64,000 nucleotides of DNA from Acanthochromis polyacanthus (taxonomy: Eukaryota > Chordata > Actinopteri > Pomacentridae), in assembly GCF_021347895.1 (NCBI RefSeq), contig NC_067131.1, forward strand, positions 4,368,653 to 4,432,652. The letters run 5' to 3'. Positions 22,860-35,419 of the stretch are shown here, in pieces. Below the pieces are notes generated by a model, which worked only from the letters and a program-made list of their open reading frames with translations, was not told where the DNA came from and made no database searches. Both the position numbers and the translations under genes were made by a program. Position 1 is the first letter of the stretch. Each line of letters begins with the position of its first letter.

Positions 22860-23350
22860 CTAGATATTAAGGATTTAAGATGTGGTAAATCATTTTTTCT
22901 ACCTGGCATTTTACAGGTCTTCCTTCATTAGTCTTAAGTTTCCACAGGTTTTTTTTTTTTTTAAACAAATTTTTCCGGCCGACTTTCTGCCAAATTTTGC
23001 AAAATGCCTAAATAATATAGACTTATTGGAAGAAATGTTCTGTATATTATGGGGTGAAAAATGCTAAATCATTTTGTACTTGTTTTTTTTTAACTGTTTT
23101 TTGTTCTATTACAGACAATATCTAATAAAATCACAGGAAAAAAATGCTAATTTACTTGTTAACCCTACAAAAACAGGCCAAAGCTGTAAATGGTGTTTTT
23201 ACAATTCATAGTTTGTTCTTTTACAGGATTTAACTGTAAAGATGTAGTTTTTATTGTATTTATAACAGAAAAATATCATTGATACCTGTAAATGCAATAG
23301 TTTGAAAGAAAAAATATGTATATTCAGGCTTGAAAAATAGAGAATAGTTT
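22860..23350. repeat. AT-rich TTTACAG/CTGTAAA repeat fragment
   Basis: AT-rich sequence with repeated words such as TTTTACAGG, CTGTAAA and AACAGAAAAATA. It resembles in composition the arrays at 27480-28450 and 35420-36885. The relation is by shared short motifs only and no period could be fixed here. Confidence 0.35.
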
Positions 23351-24004
23351 ATTAAACCTGTCAGTTCCTAGTTATGTTAAATCACTGACAAGAACTAACA
23401 GCCTTTTCAACTTCTTTTTTAATTAAAGTTGCCGAATGAAAAGCTTTTTCTCTTTCACGCTGAATTTAAAAACTGTCTATTCACTGTTGCACAAAATCAT
23501 CTTGAGTTGTTCTTTGATCACATAGCTTCTAATTTAAATCCGTTTTGGCTCCTTTATCATCTCGTCAACCTTCTCCAGTTGCTTCTGAACATTTGAGAAC
23601 ATTTTTTGTTGACTGAACAAAACCTTTTGTTGACGTCGACAACTATTGTTTGCTCTCAAACATGAGGTTTTGTTTTTGTGCTCCGTTAAAGACAACAGAT
23701 CTGTGTCTTTGTGCAGAAAAATCATGAGGGATAATCTGTCCACGGAGCCGTTATATAACGTCCAAAGTCAAACTGTGTGCGAGTTCACGAGTTCTCCGAG
23801 TCAGGTGGCGGTTATTTGGGCGGTGCGGTTCTGGTAGGTGACGGGTGGACGAGTCGGACTGTTTGTTTGTGAGCTCATCTTAGTCCAGGTTCCACATTCA
23901 GCCCAGTTTGATTTTCAGTGGACCGGATCAGTAAAATCACAGCAGAATGACCGATAAATAACCACAACTCCGAATGTTTCCTTTGTTTTAGTGCAAAAAA
24001 AAGT

Positions 24005-24290
24005 GCATTCTGAGAATATTCATGTATATTCAAAATGAGAAAACCATGAGACAAACAAGTCAGACAAAAAAGCAACAAAGTACCACAAAAATGAGGCACA
24101 AAATGACAGAAGTGAGAAGCAAAACACAAAAAGAGACACGAAATGATAAAAGCAGGACATAAAGCAATGAACAAAGCAAAACACAAGATGAGAAAAATGA
24201 GACAAAAACACGAGAAAAAAGAACTCAAAACAGTAAGTCAGACAAAAAACAAGCACAAGACGAAACATTACAAAAATGAGACACAGAAAC
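24005..24290. repeat. Degenerate A-rich short-period repeat
   Basis: Recurring words on the + strand (GAGACAAAAA, ACAAAATGACAGAA, GAAATGATAAAA, GCAAAACACAA) spaced about 15-40 bp apart. The phenylalanine- and leucine-rich open frames on the - strand (23875-24445) follow from the T-rich complement and are not genes. The flavour is similar to the complement of the satellite at 29345-30365, but I could not align units. Confidence 0.5.
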
Positions 24291-25660
24291 TCTGCAGTTA
24301 ATGTCTTCTCTGGACGTTTTACATCTTGAGAACCGGATTGGACCCTCTGGAGGACCGGTTTGGGCCCGCGGGCCTCGTGTTGGACACCCCTGCATTGGAA
24401 GAGGAGGATGAGGATACCTGCAGAAATGTGTGTGAGGCGGCGCATGAATGGAGGGAGGTGTGTGTGAGTGTGAGATGATGTGACCTAGTTTCCACTGCAG
24501 AGGCTTTTCTCTAACAGGGACACCAAGTCTCAGTGAAGCGAAGCGCAAAAGTGTCGACATTAATGTTGTGTTTTTAAACTCTGCACGGGACGACTGGGAG
24601 GTAGACTCAGATTCTTAAAAGTTTTGCGGTTTTTACTGCAGGTTTTTTAACGTATTTTTTCTTGCACCCAAACACTGATTTAGTTTTTGATTTTTTTTTC
24701 CATTTATCAGCTTAAAAAGATCATAATTATGACAAAAAAATAAGTAACTGATAAAATTCCGTTGAAATGAAGTGAAAATCCTACATTCTTCTGTTACTTG
24801 TTGAACTGCTAATAGTAGACTAGCACTAGAAAATTCTGTTCCTCACATGTGATAATGTGCGGCTACAGTTATGGGTTTTAAGGCTTGATGACCGCTCTGA
24901 GACTTCACTGTGGCCTTCCCTGTGTTTTTTTACACTCAGCGATTAGTTTTCGCCTGAATCACTGATGATAATTATCGGTTTGAGGCGTTGCGTTGGTGAG
25001 AGAAGTGCTCAGAGCTCGGTGGTCTGCAGCCTGTAAAGATCGTCACATCCTTGCCAGCAAAGCGTGAACCCTGATGATGCACCAACACCAGCGCTCAGAT
25101 GTAATTAGCTCTCACCCTCCGACAGACTCCGCACCCGGGGACGGATTTATGAAGCCTGCTTCAAACGCGTCCTAATGGGAAGAGATAAGTGTCGCTGGAT
25201 TTGCTGGAGTTCACGCTATTTGCGAGGATCCGTTTTGCACAGAAAAAAGTCTCTGCCTCTGAAGTTTAATTGCGGCTTTAGTGAATTATTCGGAACGCTG
25301 TTGCTCCATTAATGATTTCTTTCATTTTCTGAGCTTTCTGATCTCTGACAAATCCCAAATCTGAACTTTGCCTCTTTCAAAATGCATCTCAGCACAGTTC
25401 CAGACGCTGATTGCATAATTAGCCTCCATATTAGCAGATCAGACGCTAATTACAAACAGCACAGCCGCAAATTAAATGAAAGCCTCGATGCAAATTTGCT
25501 CCGTGTTTTAGTGCCGCTTGTCGTTTTTGTAGGATTGGTTTTGATTGTTTTGTTTTTGAGTTGTTTTTTGTTCATTTTGCAGCTTTATTTAACATAAATA
25601 AGTGATAATAGCATGTAAACAGCTGTATTTGTATTTTCAATCCAGTAAATATGGAAACTA

Positions 25661-26292
25661 GAAAAGCACTCAGGGCGCAGTCCTCCTCCAAGGCTGCTCA
25701 TTCCCCCGTATGGCATTGTCAGAAATGCAGCATTTATTTATTAGTTATTGATCTGAAACCACGGCAACATAGAATGTGTCCATTTAATATAGATGTACCC
25801 ACAAACTAAATGACCTTCCTATGAGCACAGGTGTGTGTTCTGCATGTGTACGTTATGTACGGATACCGAATCACGTGACCTAAATATGTAGCGGACGGCG
25901 GGAATTGATGGGACTCAGAAACACCCCCACAATTTAAACAGTTGTTCCTCGGATCATTTCTGACGGATAAGTCCTGAGCGGTGGATTTGTATTTGGATCA
26001 CAATCATGTGATCATCTGCAGGCAGCTGATGTAGTGTTCCCTTGTTGTCATGGTTACAGTGACGCCGTGCTGCTATCTCACAATGATACAGAAATCTTTA
26101 ACAAATCAGTGGATCCAGACTACAAGCCGCATCACTGCCAAAATCTTATCACTTGGCCCTCGTGTCATTTCTGACCTTCCCTGAGAATTTCATCCAAATC
26201 CGTTGGTCTGTTTTTGAGTAAAGTTGCTAACAGACAGACAGACAAATGTACACCGATCGCCACATAATTTCACCGTTCCTTGGTGGAGTAAT
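25661..26292 (+). mobile_element. Non-LTR (RTE-like) element tail, copy A
   Basis: It starts GAAAAGCACTCAGGGCGCAG and ends with ATTTCATCCAAATCCG, ACAGACAGACAGACAA and TTGGTGGAGTAAT, a 3' structure typical of RTE-like LINEs or their SINE partners in fish (from memory). A second copy in the same orientation is at 42481-43046. It has no open frame of note. A further partial tail (GTTGCTGACAGACAGACAG, then CCTTGGCGGAGTAAT) follows at about 26400-26462. Confidence 0.6.
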
Positions 26293-27479
26293 TACAACCA
26301 CATTTATTGACTGTTTTTCAGTGAACTTGCTGCTCCTTCTGTGATTTAAATCCCCACAGGAGCAACACATTTGTATTTTCAGCTGATTTCTAATTTTTGC
26401 CGTCTGTTTTCAAGTAATGTTGCTGACAGACAGACAGACAGACATTCCTTGGCGGAGTAATACATTTGTGTATGAGGAGTGAAGCAGCAATGTTCCATCT
26501 TTAAATGTGAGGATTTTCTGCATTTTTGGGGGGTTATTTACGACACAAAACTGAATGTTTTTGGTTTAGGACTGTTAGAAAATAGTGCACATTTCTGGTA
26601 AAACGTGAGATTTCTGTCCTGGAAAGACCTGACAGCCTCCTCAAACCTTCCCGGCTTTTTTCCTTTTATACATCTCTGTATCTATATTTTTATAATGTAC
26701 ATGTGTGCTATATTTAATCCTGTGCATGGCCACTCATACATATGTTTGGAGTGGTTTTCTGGATCTTCTTCTGGATTAAAGCTGCTACAGTAGAAGCTCC
26801 ATTTTTTTCGCTGACCTCCACATTTACCCCCATGATCCAACCCCCCACATCCCGACACACATGTTCCACCCAGCAACAGCCCCACGCCGGCTCACCACCG
26901 ATTATGACGAGCCTCGGTGCAGCTTCATCTCCTCCCTCTCCTTCCCCTCATGTCTTCATTTCCCACCTGCCATTAATCTCCACGTTTCCCTTCAACCTCA
27001 CACTTTAATCTCCTTCACATCACTCGTTCGTTACACGTCTTTCTCGTGTGTATTTCCTCTTTTTAATCCATTCTTTTCTGATTTTTCAGTCCAGCTTTTG
27101 TCACGTTCAACCTTCAGAATATCCACGTTTACTGACCTGTAGCCGCTCGCCACAATAAAAGCACAAAATAATCCATCAAGGTGACTTTCAGCAGGTTTTG
27201 AAGGATTAACTTTGGTTCTTTCTAGGAATCTAATAAAGTAAATATAATATATGTGATTTTAAAAAAAAGCATCAACTCTGAGTTCAGTAATTATATTTTC
27301 AGTGGATAAATACTTGCCGTGGTTTTCAAAAAAAGAGCTTCTGGTTCAAGGTACAGTAATATTTATTAGGAGGACTTCTGCTTTGCAAATTCAGTGACTA
27401 ATTTATGCATAATAAAATTATTTCTATTGCCTCATTCAAAGCACTTTTTGCAGATTAGGGGGAGAGTTGGGAGTTTTTA

Positions 27480-28450
27480 CCCGAGGTTTCGTTACAGTAA
27501 GGTCTAAAAATCTAATATAAATATATATAAATGTACATCGGAATGTGATTCAATCACTGGGTGTAATTTTTAAAAAATAATTTTACAGTTTTGACCTTTT
27601 TAATCGTTTTTTCCAGTAATTTTACAAGTTAATTACATGTAATTCCACGAAACTATGAAAAATCTGTAAAAAAAAAAAAAAAAACAATTAAATATTTTGC
27701 TTTTTTTATTCAAACATATAATTTCACTTTAAATAACATTAAATTCTCTAAAATAATATTTTACTGTAAAACATTGAACATTGCTCGCTAATTATCTTTA
27801 ATTTCACAAAGCATAACATACATCATTTTACTTTAAATAACTTTAAATGTCTGTAAAATAAGTATATTTTAGCAGAATTAAATACAATAAAACATTATGT
27901 ACATATTTATATTACATGTAAATTTATACTTCAATAATTCTACTGGTTATTTATCTTTAATTTTATAAAACTGGGAAAATCTGTAAAATAACAGTTAAAT
28001 ATTTTGCTATTTTATTCAAACATGCAATTTCACTTTAAAAAACATTAAATGTCTGTAAAATGATTTGTTGGAGCAGAATTAAATACAGTAAAACATTGAA
28101 AATTATTGACATTTATATTACATGTAAATTAGTACTTTTTTTCTGTAGTTTTACTAGTTAATTATTTTTAATTTCATAAAATACCAAATATATATATAAT
28201 ATTTTCCCATTTTTCAGTCCTACCATACATAATTTTGCTTTAAATGACATGAAATGTCTGTAAAATAAGTATATTATTAGCAGAATTAAATACAGTTAAA
28301 CAGTAAGCATTATTTACATATTTAGATTACATGTAATTTAATACATTTTTCTGTGATTTTACTAGATATTATCAGTAATATAACAAAACAAAGGGAAAAT
28401 AATATTTTTAGCAGATTTAAATGCAATGAGACGTCATTTTACAGAGAATT
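27480..28450 (+). repeat. AT-rich tandem array, period about 201-205 bp
   Basis: The phrase TGTCTGTAAAAT, followed about 20 bp on by AGCAGAATTAAATACA, occurs at 27849, 28050 and 28255, giving periods of 201 and 205 bp. The companion phrases TTACATGTAAAT, TCTTTAATTT and CAATTTCACTTTAAA recur in register. An earlier diverged unit starts near 27700. The array is extremely AT-rich and non-coding. The same motif family recurs at 35420-36885. Confidence 0.8.
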
Positions 28451-29344
28451 CATTACTATTTGCAAAAATACAGACTCTTAATGTGGACATTATTGACAGT
28501 TTTGACTGTAAAAAAGTCCCAAAAATTATATTTACCTGACAAAAACAACGGCTTTCCACCGTCCGTGTTGTATTTATTCGTTCAGCTTTTCTTAATCCGG
28601 GCTGTGCTGCCGTCCTACATGATCTGTGGACGGAGCATTAAATAGTAAAACCCGTTTGCGGTTCTGTCGTCTGGAAGTGAAGCTGAGACTTTCTTCACTT
28701 TGAAGTTTGTCACGTCGCCGCCTGTGATTCATTTAGACTTTAGTATCCACTGCAGAGCAAACGGTGACGCCTCATCGGCTGAAAATAGACGAAGCTCTGA
28801 TTGATGCATCGATCGGCTTTAATGAACAGAACTGTGGCCGGAGCGTCTCCCTGCAGTAACGAGCAGATAATTGAGGCCGCCTGTCTTTTTTTTTTTTTTT
28901 TTTCTAGTTTCGTCTCGGTGTGAGCCACATTATTGATTTACCTAATGTGTTTTAATTCAACTCCATTGGGCCTTGAGATGCTGGAGTTTTGCTGCTGAAA
29001 GGCTGAACTGTGATTGGTGATTAAGGCTCAGCTCGCTGGACTCGCAGTGTGGAGGGAAGAACAATGACGGCATCCAGCACAGATCTGACCTCCTGAACAC
29101 ACACAGGCTGGTTCTGACGTCCGGCTGGGCTGCTGTAATGACTCTGATAGCTTCCACCATCTGTGGATCCCCCGGAGACGGAGGCCTTCGCTTTGTACGC
29201 TTCCGTTTCTGTTTCATCTCCCACTGATCTCTTAAACAGTCAAATGTAAAAGGTGAGAGGTGTGTAGCTTTGTTTAACCGCAGCATCTGTGGACGCCTGT
29301 CATTGATAGCCATCGTCCACCTGCTGAACTCCGTCTTTTCACCG

Positions 29345-30365
29345 TCTATTGTGGCTGTTTCACGTGTTTTTGTGGTCATTTGCGTAACATTTTTGTTGTA
29401 TTCTATGTTTTTCTGGTTTTATGTCACTTTTTGGCCATTATGTAGATCTCTGTGTACAATATTTTGGCCCTTTTTTGTCTTTTTGGTTGTTTGGTATCAT
29501 ATTTCGGTCATTTTGTATATTTTTGTGGTTGTTTACGTCACATTTTTGTCGTATTTCATCTTTTCGTGACTGTTTTAGGTCATTTTTAAGCCGTTATACA
29601 TGTTTCTGTGGTTGTTTTGTACAATATTTTGTCCATTTTTTGTCTTTTTTGGTTGTTTGGTATCACGTTTCAGTCATATTGTATGTTTTGTGGTTGTTTG
29701 CGTCACATTTTTGTTGTATTTCATCTTTTTGTGACTGTTTAATGTAATTTTTTGGCCGTTATGCATATTTCTGTGGTTGTTTTGTACAATATTTTGTCCA
29801 TTTTTTTGTCTTTTTTTGGTTGTTTGGTATCACGTTTCAGTCATTTTGTATGTTTTTGTGGTTGTTTGCATCACATTTTTGTCGTATTTCATCTTTTCGT
29901 GACTGTTTTAGGTCATTTTTAAGCCGTTATACATATTTCTGTGGTTGTTTTGTACAATTTTTTGTCCATTTTTTGTCTTTTTTTGGTTGTTTGGTGTCAC
30001 GTTTCAGTCATTTTGTATGTTTTGTGGTTGTTTGCATCACATTTTTGTTGTATTTCATCTTTTTGTGACTGTTTCAGGTCATTTTTTGGCCGTTATGCAT
30101 ATTTCTGTGGTTGTTTTGTACAATAGTTTCGCCCTTTTTTGTCTTTTTTGGTTGTTTGATGTCACATTTCAGTCATTTTGCATGTTTTTGTGGTTGTTTG
30201 CATCACATTTTTGTCTTATTTCATCTTTTTGTGACAGTTTCATGTCATTTTTTGGCTGTTATGCATATTTCTGTGGTTGTTTTGTTCATTATTTTGGCCA
30301 TTTTTTGCCTTTTGGGGTTTTTTGACTTCACATTTTGGGTATTTTACATGTTTTTGTGGTTATTT
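29345..30365 (+). repeat. Satellite with about 166-bp units built of four about 41-bp subunits
   Basis: The landmark TGTACAAT (TGTTCATT in the last unit) occurs at 29453, 29618, 29783, 29951, 30117 and 30283, giving periods of 165, 165, 168, 166 and 166 bp. Inside each unit four related blocks follow each other, starting TGTGGTTGTTTTGTACAAT, GGTTGTTTGGTATCACG, GTGGTTGTTTGCGTCACA and GTGACTGTTT. Each is about 39-44 bp and ends in a TTTTTGT-rich stretch. The array is thus a higher-order repeat of a 41-bp ancestor. Overlapping open frames rich in Phe, Cys and His (29270-30325) are by-products of the repeat. Confidence 0.9.
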
Positions 30366-30590
30366 TATTTTAAAGCAGCTGCAGATCCCACAATCAACCG
30401 TGCAAACTGTTGTTTCTAAGTATAGCGTTCATGGTACAGTTGTGTCAGCACGATCAGGAAGTAAACTCAAAGTATCCCTTGCTGCTGGGAGACAATTGGT
30501 CAAGTGCGTCTTATCCATTAATGTCGAAGTGTCCTCGAGCGAGACCCACAAATTACTCCCACTGGGACGTCCAGCTCCTTGTGCCGCCAT
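30365..30590 (+). pseudogene. Tc1-like transposase N-terminal relic
   Basis: The + frame gives LQIPQSTVQTVVSKYSVHGT and then VVSARSGSKLKVSL, matching the paired-like helix-turn-helix start of Tc1 transposases, whose usual text has a GTV-xx-RSGRK-like basic segment. The frame then degenerates. It begins directly at the end of the satellite (TTAAAGCAGCTGCAGATC). It may be the 5' part of the element whose 3' part is at 32440-32760, about 1.9 kb away, but the link is unproven. Confidence 0.6.
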
Positions 30591-32406
30591 CTGTGTTTAA
30601 ATGGTTGTGAAGTGTTTTGTCCAGTAAGGTAGAAAGATCCTGTTTTTTTTTTTTTTTTGTTCGTTCTTGATGTTGATTTTTTCAATTCGTCAACTGAAAA
30701 ATGTGTTTTCTAATTATGTCATCAATACTTATTTCCATTTAGCTAATGTAGAAATACTAGTTGAAACAGCATCATTTTTCTGATCTTTTTCTATCAATCA
30801 TTAAACAACAAACATTAATAATGTCTTAAGAAGTTGTCATAACTCAAAAAGATTGATGCATTTATTCTTTTGTAGAGCTCAAGCTTTACTTTTTAGAGTA
30901 ACTTAGGGAAGCTAAAAACGCATTAATTCACAGGTTTAGAACTCCTGGTTCTGAGTTATATTTCGCTCGTCTGCCTCGACCTATTTCCCACATCAGTAGC
31001 TTCCTGTGCTGAGTCGATACTGGGAGGAGAACGGATGAAAAAAAAACGAGCCGAGCTTGTTACCGTTTCCAGCAGATAACACGGCAGCTGCTGAATCACT
31101 GTTTTTTCTCTTTCAAGAAAAAGCTACACTATATTTGTTTTCAATTCTGAAGATTTCCACCAAAACCAGAGAAGCATGAAATATTTATAATCCCGTACTT
31201 AGGGATCATAAGAAGACGCTGCGTTCAAGACACTTCGGGGGCCCTCGGAGGTCCTTGATAGTCGGCGTCTATATTCCCCGACTGCAGCTTCCCAGATCTC
31301 TTCGCTGGCGCATAAAGCAGCAGAAATATTAGCTTAGCATATTAACAAGAAGAGGCCTTTCAGCTGCTGTTTACTGTGCCCGTATGAGACTTCAAATGGA
31401 GCCTCGTGGGAGTTTTGGAGACAAGTTCTCGCAATATTGTGAAGTCTAATGTGTCGTCTGGGATTGTACAAGGACAGAACAGCAGCTCACATGTTTGAGA
31501 GTGTGATGATGAAGTTTTACAGTGTGATCTTTTCTCTTCTTTGTCTCGTGCTTTGGCCCGGAGCTCAGTGATGCTCACTGCTTTGATGTAAACCTCACTT
31601 GGACAGCTTCACTTCTGAACTGAAGAATGACTCCTGTCTTCATCCTCCCTTTCTTTAGCACGCAGCTTAATCGATACCTTTTTTTCTTCTTCTTGCTGCC
31701 AGTGCAGTTTCACCCCGTTTTCCAAATGACCTACTTGGTAATCTTTCCCACTGTGCATTATTTTTTCTTTCCTGTAGCTGGAAGAAAAGATAACTGAGAA
31801 AGGGAAAGTACGGTGAGAGGGAGGCAACAAAAAAAGACATAAAAGGACATAAAAGGAGACATCCATGCCTGGATTTGCTGCACTTTCATAGCTTAGTGCA
31901 AGAACAGACTGTCTTATGGTAAAACTTAGATACAATAAACCAACTGAGGTAGTCGTTGGAGAAGGTTTTCATCTGGTCTTTGGGGGTTTTCCGTTGCCTC
32001 CAAACATTTTTAGTGTCTGTGTTCACCTGTGTTCTTCTCAGGCTTTACAACGATGAATAAGACGCTGACCTGGAGGCAAAACTGGAAATGTGGAGTGAAA
32101 AGTTTGAATAAGTTTAGAGAAGAACAACCCAATGCTGAGATTGTCTACAGGAAAGATCTGTCTCAAAATCTATTAAAAGAGGATCTGCAATCAGCCTGCG
32201 GTGCTTCTGAGGTGTGTAATGATGCCTAGCGTATCAGTAAGAGTCAGGATTAACAAATCTGAAGCAGTCTTCCGTGTCGATAAATTCTGGATTAGGTTGG
32301 TCTCATTTCAACTTTTCACTCAGCATCTCCATATTTCAAGGCATCTTATTAGGTCCAATCCAGAATCGGCGTATCCATCTATCAGTGCTGATAGATGGAT
32401 TTCTCT

Positions 32407-32534
32407 AAACAAAACCTGCATTTTCAAAAAGCTCTTCAACAGACAGAAGCATGTAGTGCTCTAAAACCTGCTCAGGTTTTAGAGCACGACATGCTTCTGT
32501 CTGTTGAAGAGCTTTTTGAAAATGCAGGTTTTGT
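32407..32534. repeat. Near-perfect palindrome with about 57-60-bp arms
   Basis: The left arm (AAAACCTGCATTTTCAAAAA onward) is the inverse of the right arm ending TTTTTGAAAATGCAGGTTTT, meeting at a centre near CCTGCTCAGG (about 32467-32476) with almost no spacer. Only one or two differences are seen along the arms (AGCATGTAGTGC against GCACGACATGCT). The right arm is part of the Tc1 transposase frame, so the left arm is an inverted copy of it. Confidence 0.9.
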
Positions 32535-32760
32535 CTTCCAGCAGGACTTGGCATCTCCTCACACTGCTACAACCAGTCAGAAATGGTTCATGGCGTTACA
32601 GTGCCTGATTGGCCAGCCAACTCACCAGATCTGAACCTCACAGAAAATCAGTGTCGTGTTGTCAAGAGGTCAACCAGACCTAACAATGAAGAACTAAAGA
32701 CAGCCTTCATGGTAAAGTGGGCATCCATTGCACCCTCAACTGCATATTTCTGCATTGTAA
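32440..32760 (+). pseudogene. Tc1-like transposase C-terminal relic
   Basis: From about 32475 the + strand reads VEELFENAGFVFQQDLASPH, then TATTSQKWFM. After a frameshift near 32600 it gives VPDWPANSPDLNLTENQCRV, then VKRSTRPNNEELKTAF. QQDLASPHTA carries the second catalytic Asp and SPDLNLTEN the Glu region of the DDE domain, here with the Pro of NPIEN lost. The frameshift and the absence of the upstream transposase make it inactive. It is a different Tc1 subfamily from the copies at 15925 and 20745. Confidence 0.8.
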
Positions 32761-35419
32761 ATCCTTTTTTTTTAGTTGTTTTTTTTGTTGACGGTTTGAA
32801 ATATTCAAATATTTTGAGATTCTTTGGGGTGGGAATTCATGAGCTGTTGCTCATTATGTGTAAAGAATCTGGAATATATACAATCTGAGCATGTCTGATG
32901 AAAAATACAGAACTTTTTCCACCATAGTCTGTTTATTAAAGATGCACCCATGTGCGTCTTCCTCGCTTCCTCCATCTGCATCCTACCACACCCATCAAAG
33001 CTGCCTTCTCCTGCTGCATTTCTTTATTATTCATATTCATCTGCAGTTGCAGCTCTACAGAAACTTCAGGCAGAGTCATGCTAATTAAAGAGCCGCACTC
33101 TTGAAGCCTCTCGGGCGGTTTTCACGCTCGGAACCGATCCAAACCTCAGCTGCTGTAAACTGGGGCAGCTGAGGCCGCCGCTCTGCTTTCATTCATGCAG
33201 ACTCGCGAAGCCTCTCGCTCTGTGTTTCGTGTTGGTTGGACGCAGGTGTTTGTGTTTTTTGGTGTTTGCATCTTGTTCCGGCGTGAATGTAGCGGCACGT
33301 GAGACATGCGAAGCAGCCATGTGAGAGTCGGGAAGAGGAGGAGAGATGCCGTGTCAGGACTCATGTTCAGTCTGCATCCATGTGGGCAGCGAAGGAGCGA
33401 AAATGAAACCGAGAAAATATGGACTTCAAACATAGAGCTCACCTCTTTTTTAATGTCCCGTTTTATCTGTTGCAACACAATGCTTCTGTCCTGAGATGGG
33501 AAATGGGGCGTGTTAGTTTATAAAGTGAGCTACTGATGTACAGAATAATCTAATATGATCAAAAAAGGCAGCAAAACTCTCAGAATCTAACTGTAGTTCA
33601 CCCTCTGACTTGAACCTCACCTAATCCATAGCCAAACTTGGCCTAATACCCTCAAGCTTTATTTGTGTTTTCATAAAATATCACCTGACTTTGCTACTAT
33701 TTATGGTCACCGCTTTTTTTCTGCAACATCCAGCGCGTTTACATCCATTCCCTGCCTCTTTATGCAGCACACAGGGCTTTCATTTGTATTAGCATGAGCA
33801 ATAAACTCACAGGAAAACAATGCATGCATGTTTTCCAGTCTAGTTTTATTTCTTTGTGTCTTATTTTATTGTATTGATGACAGACTGCAATCACTGATCA
33901 ACAGTCCATCTACAAAGCACATTTTATATAAACCAGTAGCAGAAATCAGTTAAAGTGAACATGCAGTATAGTAGAGCAGAAGTTACCGTTTTCATCTTTG
34001 GGAACAAATATTGTTCAGATTTCTAACCATTTTCAATTTTTATTTATCAGTTTCTTTAATCTAAGTCACCCACACCGAGGTAACCAACTGTCATTCATTT
34101 GATTATTTTGTTGAAAACTAGCGGTGCCATATGCAACAAGAAATCAAAGTAGGATTGTAGTTATTACTGACTGACTTAGCAACACTTAATTTCCTGAGTA
34201 TTTACTTGAAGTTGGCACCAAATTAATTAACACTGTGTCAAAGAAGTTGGCGGTATGGCTGCATTTTATTCAACCAGATGTTTAAAAAGTCCAGGTAAAT
34301 CTATGTCAGCGGTAGGTTTTATATCAAAAACTCAGTAACCATCATGGTAGATCCTCTAAACTAGTCTCCATATTTTCCTCAGTGGTTCTTGTGCTGGATC
34401 ACCATTGATTTAGTTCTAGTTCATTTGCGTACGTGCACTTTGGTTTGCTCCGAATCTGTTCTAATCATTTGTTGACCAATTTCAGTTCATCTAGATCATG
34501 TGCTTTTTTCCCCCTTCCAACCAGAGTAGACACGATTTCCATCAACTAAGGTTCTCATTGGTTAACAACAGCTCTAATGTAAATTTGCTGCTAAACCCAA
34601 TAACCGAGGATGTCAGATTCAAAATCTAAAGCATTACAACTTTAATAAAGAACATTGTTAACCTCATACCGGAAGGTTTAACACATCTAAACCAAATATT
34701 TTACCACACCACGGACATTTTTAAAGGTATTAACTGAATACATTGCATATTAATGGGCTGGTTTGCAGCACAGCCTCCGTCTTTTGTCTGATCCTCCTGT
34801 GGCTGAGTAACGTCTAGCTGTAGCTGTGATGAGCAGACTGGAGAAACTCTCGTCCGTCCATCAGTCATTGAGGCAGCCTGGTTCTGTCTGCAGCTGGAGC
34901 TTCAACTCCCCCACAGAGCTCAAATACTGGAAGATGCAGCTTCCTCTTCATTCCCTCTTGATCTCAGTGTGGCCTCAGAAACTGAAATATTGATGCAGGG
35001 AGACTTTCTTTCTTTTAAAATCAAAAGTGGCATCGCTTGATCAGAGCCGTGTGAGATCAGAACGGAGGCGCTGACAGATCCACGGTGGAGATTTCACTTG
35101 TGTTCCCGTCTGTGGAAACCGTCCATGCTTCCTGTGTGCACATGGACAAAAGAGTATTTATTCTGAGAGGCAGAAACAGAACATTTGTTTTCCTGCATAC
35201 ATTTGTACTGCACTGCGCTTTTCTTGCCGTTTACATGTTGTTACAGTGTCTCTTCACGCTCACATTATGAACTATCAAGTATCTGGTACCAATATTTAGC
35301 TCCGACATTGTCGATTCTAAAGGATTATGGAAAGAATAAGAGTAAAAAGAGAATGAATCAAAGTTACATGTCTGTTTATGAGGCAGAATAAGCTGGATAA
35401 CAAAATGTGATCAATTTGT

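Noticed and set aside
23875..24560. Three overlapping - strand frames resembling hydrophobic proteins
   Set aside because: Complement of an A-rich degenerate repeat. Frames overlap in different registers.
29270..30325. Overlapping frames rich in Phe, Cys and His that look like a membrane protein
   Set aside because: They follow the 166-bp satellite and shift frame from unit to unit, so they are a by-product of T-rich DNA.
30365..32760. One intact Tc1 transposon spanning both transposase relics
   Set aside because: The intervening 1.9 kb does not read as transposase, the frames are broken, and common origin of the two relics is not shown.
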